This document shows, piece after piece, positions 54,801 to 64,000 of a DNA stretch of 64,000 bases (positions are counted from its first letter, which is position 1; every line of letters begins with the position of its first letter). The stretch covers positions 29,929,229-29,993,228 of the forward strand of contig JARZZO010000013.1 of NCBI GenBank assembly GCA_030544215.1, read 5' to 3'. The notes under the pieces are model-generated. The model saw only the letters and a list, made by a program, of their open reading frames with translations, ran no database searches and was not told where the DNA came from. The position numbers and the translations under genes are program-made. This stretch comes from Zantedeschia hybrid cultivar (lineage: Eukaryota; Streptophyta; Magnoliopsida; Alismatales; Araceae).

Positions 54801-55897
54801 TTCTGTTGGCCAACTATAGAAGAAGACTGTGTAGGGTATGTCCGTAGGTGTGCCAAGTGTCAACTTCATGCCGACAAGATCCATGCTCCTGCATCTTCAC
54901 TCCATCATGTTTCCTTCCCATGGCCTTTCTCCATATGAGTTTTCGACGTCATTGGACCCCTTGGCAATCCTGATTCCGACATTAAGCATAAATCATTCAT
55001 TCTCACGGCAACGGAATACTTCACCAAGTGGGCGGAAGCCGAAGCATACACGGAAGTCAAAGCGTCAACCGTCTGCAAGTTCATCATGAAGAACATCATC
55101 ACAAGATTTGGAATTCCAAGCACCATCGTCACCGACAATGGACCGTAGTTCGTATCAAAGCGTCAACCGTCTGCAAGTTCATCATGAAGAACATCATCAC
55201 AAGATTTGGAATTCCAAGCACCATCGTCACCGACAATGGACCGCAGTTCGTATCACAAAAGCTGAAGGACCTCTGCAACATGTACAAAATTGCATTGCAT
55301 CATTCATCCCCATATTATCCGCAAGGCAATGGCCAAGCAGAGGCAACTAACAAGACTCTGATAAAAATTATCAAAAAGACGTACAAGTCTAATAAATTCA
55401 CAGACTGGCCAGAGAAACTGATTGAGGCTCTATGGGCATATCGAACTTCAATCCGCACGCCCACTGGGCAGACTCCGTATTCCTTAACATTTGGAATGGA
55501 GGCAGTAGTTCCATATGAAATCCTTATACTGTCATTAAGAGTACAATTGAATAAGGAATTCTCCATTGATGAGTATCGCTTAACACTCCTTACTCAATTG
55601 GAACTCTTAGACGAGAAAAGATGGTCAGTTGCTAATCATGCACAAGTATATCAAAATAGATTAGTACGTTTTTATCAAAAGAAAGTCATTGAACGTAAGT
55701 TCAAAGTTGGTGAAATAGTCGTCAAAAGAATCTTTGTAAAACCTGGTAGTCCACGTTCTAAGCTCCAACCCAATTGGAAAGGACCATATGTCATACCGCA
55801 TGCTTTTTCTAGTAACGCTTACCTTCTAGTTAATGCAGAAAGGCAAGAATTAACTCACCTTTGGAATGGTTTGTATCTTAAGAAATGCTATCCTTAA
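54801..55897 (+). pseudogene. Element B integrase, C-terminal part
   Basis: It resumes exactly after C's insertion (FCWPTIEEDCVGYVRRCAKC) and runs through the catalytic core to LKKCYP and stop. TGA replaces a Trp codon near 54938. TAG at 55147-55149 and a 98-bp tandem duplication break the core. The second copy of the duplicated region restores DNGPQF. Confidence 0.85.
55057..55252. repeat. 98-bp tandem duplication in B integrase
   Basis: TCAAAGCGTCAACCGTCTGC occurs at 55057 and again at 55155. The copies are nearly identical, and 98 is not a multiple of three, so the frame shifts. C has a single copy. Confidence 0.88.
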
Positions 55898-58379
55898 GTT
55901 AAAGAGTCGATCAGCATGGTGCAAAGACCAGTGGAATCAAAAAATTTAAAAACTCAAATTCCCTTATCAGTCTGGATAATTTAATTCAAACATATTACTA
56001 TACATACTGACACGTTTGATTCGTGAGTAACAAGAGATGTGAAGTCCGAAGGAATATCGAAAGTTTGACTAAGGGTGTAAAGTACAATTCATTCTTTTTA
56101 AACAAAAAATTCTATTTTTATACTCGACCTACGATGTCGGAATGAGGCTTAGAATAGACTATAAGAAGTACCCATCATCTTAGTAGGAGGCCGTCATAAA
56201 AAAAAAATGGGGGAGATCCGTCCCATAAAAAAAAAAGAGCAAAAGCGAAAGGCAAAAAGCCAAATATCAAAATCAGAAGGCCATTACATTACAAACGTTA
56301 CACCAAGGCTATGAAATCAAATGAAAAGGGAGCGCAAGGTCGACAAATACTTCGGAAAGAAAATGACCAAACCCCAACATATATTAGGGTAAAGAAGGGA
56401 CATTTTTTTGGGTCTCCAGAATTCTCTCGTGGGCTTTCTAAGTGAATTCTTCCTTTCTTTCTGAAGAGGCATACTCCAAACTTAAGGAACGGCCTAGATT
56501 GACTCAGGGTCAGACCATCGAATGGGATCACGAATGAAAACACAAGCTTAAGCACGATGAGTCTAAATTAGATTATTGAAGAACAATTTGGGAATTAAGT
56601 TAATAAATGAATATGTTCTTTTGATTTGAGTACCATGCTGGTCTTTTAGTTTGCACATTATCTCAAAAAAAAAAAAAAAAAGTATATATTTCAAAATCCA
56701 AACAAATAGATATTTCAAAATTCAAAAAAAAGTATATATATTCCAAAATCCAAATATATATATATATATAGATATTTCAAAATCCAAAATGTATTCCAAA
56801 ACCCAAACAAGATAAATATTTCAAAAGCAAAATTTCAAACAAAATTTCAATTAGCATCGGCTTGTAGCATTTGGTATGTTTCATTCATTTTATTTTCAGC
56901 GAGCATATACATGCTTGAATGTTGCATAATTCTATTTCTTTTAATAGTTATCAATACCTCTGTTAATAAAGGCATTGCCCCTTTATCCTTCTATCAAGGA
57001 TAGGATCAAGTAGCCGGTTACTTAACTGGACAAGGGGCTAAGCGTGAATAGATACTTAACATGTATGTTAAGTGATGAACATGACACGATTGAAAAGAAT
57101 TCCTTGCTTTGATCTCTAGATTAGGCTTGGATTTACCTTAATACAAGTTAAGGAACCTTACATAGAGAGATTTGCGAAGTTGAAGAAACTTTTCCGAATT
57201 GGAGAAGGGATTTGTATGGAGAGAGTTGGAATCCGAATTGAACACAGCAAAAACCTGTTTCTGCGACTTAAATGGCGTCGATGAACAACGATGTGTTTTG
57301 ATTCATATTAATGGCGTCGGCGCGACACGACGCGTTTCAGACTTTTCTATTATTTACCCGAAGTTCACTGTTTATCCATATTTGATGCATTTGCTTGAAG
57401 TTACTGATGATTTTTTAGTGCAGGAAATTCAAAGAAGTAACAATAAAGTTGAGAATTCCAAGAAGGTCTCACTGTAGGAGTTTATGAGTCTTGATCGTAG
57501 TTAAAAAGACGACTATCTCTATCCCTGTATTCTTTCATGTAATTGATTTGCATAATCATCATTACTATATGATAAATATTTATTAGACTATATCAAGGAC
57601 CTTGTGATTTTGATGAAACTAGAATTTGAGTTCCCCTTCAACGAAAACAATGATAATTCCATAGAATTCTTAATCGCACGGATAGGCCGTTAGATTGTTA
57701 ATTAATGAGGACGACGGTTCCACTTTTGTAAAACGGTGCGTGGAAAAACGAGCTTCGGCTTAGCATTGATTGCAAGAATTTGTATCTTGACTCATTAATG
57801 ATGATTTAACAATATTATCCTTAATTAATTTATATCTTATTTGATTTTATATTTTTCTTTTAGCCCAGCATGCATCATGTAGGACTTTGATATAATTGTA
57901 ATAAGAATTAATTATTGATTAAATTTTAAACCATTGATCAAATAAATCTAACATGATATAAAATATTCCATTCTGAATTAAGTATCTTGATTATCTTTGA
58001 GGTTCGCTTGAAGATATCTTTAGAATTTTATCCTTTCTTAGACTCTTTATCCAACATGTCTTGTTTCTTTTAAGATCCATTATAGTTGCAGCACGTCCAC
58101 ATTGACTGGCAACCGCTCCCCATGATAAAACCTGCAAAGTTTCTGACCTAGGGTACTTCCCAATCATGGAGGTTGATCGACCTTATTTTATTTCCTTGTC
58201 TATCTCATCCAGACGGGATTGATTTCATTGATTTCTTTGAGTTATCTTCATTGATTATCTTGAGAAAAATTCATATCATATGATGTTGAGAGCGTATCTC
58301 ATCACACCTTGACATCACCTTTTCAGTACGTTCCATTTCATTTCACTCCCTTGCAAAGACAATGCCAAGGTAAGGCAGC
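55898..58379. other. Element B non-coding tail, antisense genes absent
   Basis: It matches C 45875-47100 and then C 52211-53463, with the 5.1 kb holding both antisense genes missing at about 57112. A purine tract lies at 56198-56215 and a (TA)n run near 56755-56770. Confidence 0.7.
57269..57339. repeat. Dyad repeat cluster, 2 copies (B tail)
   Basis: Starts are 57269 and 57308. One right arm reads GATGTG, as expected from CpG decay. They correspond to the pair upstream of antisense gene 2 in C. Confidence 0.78.
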
Positions 58380-59693
58380 TGTAGATACGCTAATTTTGAC
58401 ATCATTTTAGGTAAATTTCATGTCATATAATAATGTCTCAAAATAATCTGATATTTAATTATTGGTTAATTTTTATAATTTTTCTAGAATAATTATCTAA
58501 ATGACATTGGGTCAGACATATATCATTTAAGTTTATTAATGAAATTCATTTTAATTTAGATTTTTAATCAAATATGAAAAAATTCTAAAAGACGTCGACA
58601 TGTAAAGACGCTATTTAGGATTTTATTCTTATTTCAATTTTTAGTCTAATTTTTAATTAATTTTCTAATAAACTAAAAGACGTCTGCCTTACATGACGCC
58701 ATTTAAGTATCCTAAAATATTTATATTTCTTCTTCTCTATGTTTATCCTTATCTTAATTAAGCTAAAAGACGTCTCCCTTGGGCGACGCGTTTTAGATAA
58801 TTACAGATAATGATGAATTAGCATGTATTTATCTATTTCTTAGTTGGATTGGCTTCAAACTCTTTCATGTTAATCCATAAGTAACCACGGATGTACGAAC
58901 TTAAGTCTATAAATACCTAAGTCCTTGGTCATTAGAAAGTTAGTAGAAAATATTAGTGATAATCTTTGAAGAAAGAGTGAAATCTTTGAAGAAGAATTCA
59001 AGAGAGACGACGTCCAAACACTGAAGGAGTTGAAGGATCGAGGCGCTGCACGGCTACTTCCAGGAATCTTGAAGTAAGTTTCATCATCTCTTTGTTCTTT
59101 CTTCAAGATTATTCAAGACAAAGGCTTCCAGGGGCCATTTAACTCCATCCAACTTCTTACTTCATCTTGTTTTCACCATCATATTAGTTTATAATTCTAC
59201 ATCACATCACTTCATGCTTTTCACACACTCACTAGCATAATTTCCAACCCAAATGTTAAGGGGTTTTTAAAGACTACAAAACAAGTGAGTTCATTTGTTT
59301 GAGTTGCATGATTAGAATTCTTATTGGAATATATACTACCTCCATTTAGTTCTTATTGTTCTTTTTTTTTTCATTCTTTGCAAGGAACAATCGTCAAGGT
59401 CAGAAGATCAAAAGGAGGGAATCAACAAAGAAAATATGGACGATCCTCAAAGCCCAATCAGCATTCAAAGTAAGAACAAAGTTAGAAGGGCTCTTTTTCT
59501 TCAGCTGGCTGAAGGGAAGGAATCAAGAACCTCAACATCTCCCACGTCTGAAACAGATAAGCAATCAATCTTTGTCTTTTGAAACTTTTTAGTCAAAAGT
59601 TAATGGCGATCACACTTAATTTTTAATAGGTTTATTTGTCATTTAATCAACAAATTTTTCATGATAATCATACATCAAATTTGAGCACTCACA
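58380..59693 (+). repeat. Element B 3' LTR
   Basis: 1314 bp, TGTAGATACG to CACTCACA, followed by ACAGT. The TATA box TATAAATA at 58908-58915 is intact. Confidence 0.9.
58586..58795. repeat. Dyad repeat cluster, 3 copies (B 3' LTR)
   Basis: Starts are 58586, 58674 and 58764, the counterparts of 29063-29272. Arms are conserved although the LTRs have diverged. Confidence 0.85.
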
Positions 59694-59698
59694 ACAGT

Positions 59699-61340
59699 TA
59701 AAAGGTATTTTTTTTCAATGTAAAACAATAAAAAATAAAAAAATATATTTTATTTTATAATATTTTATAATATTTGATTTAATATAAAATAGTATACAAT
59801 AAGATCATGTCGGATCTTTGTCAGAGACCTAGTCTATTGTTTGGGTTTTTGACAGAACGGTTACTATAAATCAAAACCTGACGATTTGTGTATTTCCTTA
59901 TTTTGTTTTTCATATATTTTACAAGTACATAAATAAAGTGAACAATGATTTTTAAAAAATTCACTAATCTTAAAACTGATGACTTTAAAATTAATGAATT
60001 ATAGAGTTTTGTGACGAAACGAGGAAGGGCAGCAGACTGAGCAAGGGGGAAATTCCCCCATCTCATGTTTTTAAAAAAATAAAATTATAATTAATTTCAT
60101 AGAGATGAAAAACCTGGCAAAACAGCTGGACATACGTGTCCTGGGACGGAGCCACGTGTCTCGTTGATCTTACGCAACATGTTCTCCACTCTATCTCCTT
60201 CCTTGCAAAACGCCAGGCTATCAGGGAGACCCCATTCTAGCTGGGGTTGTCTCTCCGATAGGTTCTTTAAGAGGGTGATTTTGGCTAGTTACTCCATACT
60301 TTTTGAAAGAAGATTGTGTGGCTTTTATAGGGAGCCTTCCCAGTGTAAGAAGATGGTAGGAATATCTTTAGAAGGATAAGCATCATGCAATGAAGTGCCA
60401 CGGAGATGTCATGCAAGGTTTGAAATAGCCAAGTCAAGTTTAGTGGGGTCTAATCTCAGTTAGGCAGAGAGTTCCTATGCATTGATTGATTGTGACTTGA
60501 AGATGATTCCATATTTTATAATAGAGATTTCTTGACATCGTCAATCTTGGGACCCGCACGCTCTGGTAGATGGGACCATACATGTCCACGGACGTCTGTT
60601 GTTCCTAGGACCATACGTGTCCATGGACATCTATTGTTCCTGAGGACACACGATAGGGGCCTTGCGCCAGGTGGTCGAGAAGAACCGATAGATTCTTTGG
60701 CACTGGCTTGGCCTTGCAGTCCTCAAGAATAGGTGATGCCTTCCAGACCATGCACAACCTTTCTTTTGGTGATTAGGTCCTTGTGATCGAAAATTGCCAC
60801 GTATCAAGCTTTGAGTCCTTGGGTTGTTGGAAAAGCCTTGTTCCCTTGGTCCCAAAAACTTGTAATCTTTCGTAGCTTCAATCCTGTGATGGTCGGATTT
60901 ACTCGATGACCCTTTATCGTCCTTTGGCTTTCTAAGGCCTCATGTGACTCCGAGTCTCTTGGACTACATAGTGATTGACTATGGGGTAACTGTGTCGATG
61001 GGTGCTTCTGGACCTTCGTGATGGGCCTCTAACATGATCCCTCTCCATTCGACCCCTTGGGACTAGGCAACACAATGGTGGATGGCCCTCTTGTATTTGG
61101 GCTCTTATTGGATTACTTTATTGGCTTCATGACTTTCACCCTTGCAATTTTTAAATATTCAATTACTCTCCAGGATCGTTTTCATTCTTTAGGATTAAAT
61201 CTTACCATCTAACCGTAACTTAACCGCAGCCGTCCAATCAAGTGTATACAAAAGATATTGAAAAATATTCAATTAGCTCTTATGATCACTCTCATCCCTT
61301 GGGATTTTGGTTACAACATACTTTTAACCACATATATATG
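59699..61340. other. Intergenic DNA
   Basis: No gene is recognised. It contains a short tandem repeat at 60573-60644. Confidence 0.5.
60573..60644. repeat. 36-bp tandem repeat, two copies
   Basis: GACCATACRTGTCCAYGGAC starts at 60573 and 60609, each followed by a TTGTTCCT word. Confidence 0.75.
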
Positions 61341-61868
61341 GGGACAGATCAAATGAGCCCCGGGGCTCATCTAACTTAGATGAGCCCCCCTTTGAAATTC
61401 TCTTCTCTTCATGCTAAAAAAAAAAAAAAAGATTTATCAATAATTTTTAAATATTCAAATAGGCCTTTTAAGATTGTTCTGATAGTCGGTGCATTAATTT
61501 TTACTGTCTGATCTTGACAATCAATAGTAATTGTCTGATCGGATAGGTAATAAAAATCAACATCTAAAAATATTGAAAAATAGTCAAAAAATAAAAAAAT
61601 TACCAAATTAGCCTTTAGGGCTGATCTCATCCATTAGGGTTTACATTTTGATCCCTAAACAACGACGCATTTGATTGGCTGGCTATGGTTAAGTTTTTCG
61701 ACCCAAGAATAAAAATTAAATCTCAGGGTCAAAGCCAACATAAATGGAAGTATTTCAATATTTTAGAATTTTTTATGATTTTTATTTTTTTTAAGATAGA
61801 GAAGTGAAAATTTCGAGGGAGGATTCATCTAAGTTCGATGAGCCTTGAGGCTCATTATAGCCTATCCC
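61341..61868. mobile_element. MITE with about 50-bp terminal inverted repeats
   Basis: The left end (GGGGACAGATCAAATGAGCC, continuing to about 61390) pairs at roughly 75% with the right end (about 61820-61868, ending in GGCTCATTATAGCCTATCCC). TATATATA tracts abut both ends, so the target site was probably TA-rich and the duplication cannot be sized. The AT-rich core has no coding capacity. Confidence 0.7.
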
Positions 61869-61969
61869 TATATATATATAGGAGGCAATTGGTGCGACCC
61901 TGTCGCACTATAGCAAGCACCCTTGGATCTTAGTTAAAAAATAATAATAACATGTTCCGTCAAACGCGG

Positions 61970-62027
61970 GAAGAGTCCTGTGTGTGGTGGAACACGTCCA
62001 CGTGCTCCTCCCGTGCAGGACTCTTTC
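61970..62027. repeat. Inverted repeat
   Basis: GAAGAGTCCTG (61970-61980) pairs with CAGGACTCTTTC (62016-62027) around a 35-bp loop that contains ACGTCCACGTG. A short hairpin GTGCGAC/GTCGCAC lies nearby at 61892-61908. Confidence 0.6.
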
Positions 62028-62029
62028 GT

Positions 62030-63200
62030 GCGAGCAGAGCCTAACGTCTGATCCTAAGATCGAATGTCTATAGTTTTTAAAAAAAAAAAATTTCTCTCTC
62101 CTATTCTCTTATCACATCTTTACCCCTTCGTGAATTATGCGCGCCAAAGACACCGCAACAATATTTATTTATTTTTTTAGAAAAAATTATTACCGTTAGA
62201 TTTGGTTCACCTAAATTGGCCAAACACCTCCATTCAAATTACAAAAGTTGATGGAATTTACCCCATATCATTTGGGTTCCTATGGACTCCAAACCATAGG
62301 GCAAGCACTAAATGTGCCTAGTAAGGGCTAAAATGGGTCAAAAATGGATAAAGAGTCGAATGTTGACCAATTGAGCTGAAATTTTCAGAAGCATCTTCAT
62401 TCAGGAAGACTTTAAGAATGGAATTGGAATTAGCTTAAGCTAAGCTCTAGGAAATCAAAATGATAGGGGTCGGCCTTTAATTTAAGCTAATTATTAGAGG
62501 ATCAGTTGAAGGTTCAAGTCAAGTCCAATTAAGCCCAAATTTGGATGAACACCTTCATTTTACACAAGATTTCATATGAAATTAGAACCAAGTCATTTTG
62601 AACTTCACGGAAAAAGAAGCATAGGGGTTGGCCCCTATGAGCTTAACGACTTAGAAATTTCACCTGAAATTGGTTAGAAAATTGTCTCCAAATTACACCA
62701 ACTTCATGCAAAGCACTCAATTTTAAAGCCCTATCCAATAGTGCAAGAAGCAGAAAAATTAAATCATCAAGCAGAGAGATCCATATGGGTCGACCAGGTC
62801 ATCAATTTTGATCTTTTGACTCAATTGATCGGTCAAATCTTGGCCAAACAAAGTCAAATTTCTGCAATACACTAACGGAAGCTTCAATTTGAAGAATCAA
62901 AGTCTAGGTGATGAGATCATAGGGATCGACCATTACCCTACTTAACAATGCTTGAAAAGTGAGTTTAAGTCACATAAAAAGGCATGTGTGTAATTTCTTC
63001 AAGTTTGTTAAGTCATGTTACTTCAAGTTTACCACTATGACATCATTGTAATTATGAAAATTCATACCTAAGCCTTGGACCTATAAATAGGATGAGAAAG
63101 AAAAGAAAGGCTATCTAGAGAGAAAGAGAGTGCCTTTCTCCAAGTCCTCCTTGGGAACCAGAGGTCCTTCTCCAAAAGGAGAAGGGCTTCTCCAAGGGGG
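62030..63200. other. Unassigned AT-rich DNA with a TATA box
   Basis: No coding region is seen. CCTATAAATAG (TATA at 63082-63089), followed by a purine-rich leader-like stretch, recalls an LTR promoter, but no partner LTR lies in the window. Confidence 0.4.
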
Positions 63201-63204
63201 GGAG

Positions 63205-63250
63205 GAGAGAGAGAGAGAGAGAGAGAAGAAGAAGAAGAAGAAGAACAAGA
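63205..63250. repeat. GA/GAA microsatellite
   Basis: (GA)n changes into (GAA)n on the plus strand. Confidence 0.9.
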
Positions 63251-63642
63251 AAGGCCTCATTCTACTCTTCCATCCTTGTATGTGAGTGAGAAGAGCGTTC
63301 TAGGAGGAAGATCCATCACCTCTTGCTATATTTTTCATCCCCTTTCCTTAAGAAAGGTTGGTTGCTTACTCTCTTGCTTAAAGTTTTTATTTTCTTGCAT
63401 TTTTGTGGTGCATAGTAACTTCTATCCCTCTTATTTTTCTTTTTCTCCATTTAGATTGTTTCTAAGCTTGGACAAAGTATCTTAAAATCATGGGAGAGGG
63501 TGAGAGGGTTGACTACTCTGGTTCCTCTCTTAACACCCCTTTTTCCCTCAAGAGAAATACAAGCTTAGCCTCAATCTTTATAGATCTTGCCTCTTTTTAA
63601 CATTTTCTCTGTATTTTCTTTAATTTTCAATAATATTCTGCA

Positions 63643-63842
63643 TCCCCATATTTAATTTCTGCAAAAATCTCCATCCCCCATGTTTATTTTCAGTCATATT
63701 CCTATCCCCAAGTTTATTTTATAAAACAAATCCCTTTCTCCAATTTTATTTATGCAAACCCCCATCCCCAAGTTTATTTTCTATACTTTCCCTCTTCCAA
63801 GTTTAATTTATGTAGAAATCTCCCTTCCCCATGTTTATTCAT
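63643..63842. repeat. Degenerate tandem repeat, about 31-bp unit
   Basis: The word CCCCAAGTTTATTTT or a close variant recurs about seven times at intervals of 27-32 bp (near 63643, 63675, 63706, 63738, 63765, 63795 and 63827). Confidence 0.7.
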
Positions 63843-64000
63843 GTAATTTCCTTTATGTTGATTCCGTTCCACATGTTATTTCCTTTACGTTTATATAAGA
63901 AAATGCATACTTGAAATTTCCTTTTGAGTGAAAGGGGCTTTTCCCCATTTGCTGTAATTTTTCCTTTAAAGCTCTCTTCTTTAACATAGGGTCTTTGGAC

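Larger units (their letters stand above)
28857..59693 (+). mobile_element. Element B: Ogre-like Tat LTR retrotransposon, interrupted by element C
   Basis: The target duplications ACAGT (28852-28856 and 59694-59698) and the TGTAGA...CTCACA LTRs define it. Without the nested element C it is about 13.4 kb. Sense order is LTR, primer binding site, long leader, gag, (protease lost), RT, two RNase H regions, integrase, non-coding tail, LTR. All coding parts carry stops or frameshifts. It is older than C, which sits in its integrase. Confidence 0.92.

Noticed and set aside
55028..55350. A separate small gene at the start of the second integrase fragment
   Set aside because: The first part is the 98-bp duplicated integrase region read out of frame.

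Overview
The window is plant nuclear DNA. It holds the 3' end of one spliced host gene, several MITEs, two decayed LINEs, and three large LTR retrotransposons of the Ty3/gypsy Tat group, one nested inside another. The extra RNase H after the usual one, the antisense genes, and GT-AG introns all point to an angiosperm. The sequence does not allow me to name the species. No rRNA, tRNA or CRISPR array was recognised. Transposable elements make up most of the window.

Layout. 1-10330: intergenic DNA with two head-to-tail, minus-strand L1-type LINE remnants and two small MITEs. 11498-12541: the last two coding exons of a plus-strand gene I cannot name, followed by a poly(A) signal. 13960-25865: element A, a minus-strand Tat element with two 1054-bp LTRs, a GTGGT target duplication, an intact 1833-codon gag-pol, and a three-exon antisense gene with its own TATA box. 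27316-27912: a hAT-type MITE with a perfect 8-bp target duplication. 28857-59693: element B, an Ogre-like Tat element with an ACAGT duplication. It is interrupted inside its integrase by element C (37330-54795, AAGGA duplication), a related and younger Ogre-like element. 59699-64000: intergenic DNA with a long-TIR MITE and tandem repeats.

How the parts fit. B keeps a reverse transcriptase and RNase H with the YVDD motif but has lost its protease region and its antisense genes. C has lost reverse transcriptase and RNase H through one 2.2-kb deletion but keeps protease, a G-patch, a full integrase, and two minus-strand spliced genes of the plant mobile domain type. One has seven exons and two lesions; the other has two exons and is intact, 430 aa.

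The most unusual signal is a dyad repeat present in at least 33 copies, found only in B and C. It has two 11-bp inverted arms of the form TRAAARGCGTC / GACGCNNTTYA, always separated by exactly ten variable bases. Copies cluster upstream of the LTR TATA boxes, in the untranslated leaders, upstream of both antisense genes, and in the first intron of one of them. I infer a family-specific cis-regulatory array, possibly read by an element-encoded protein.
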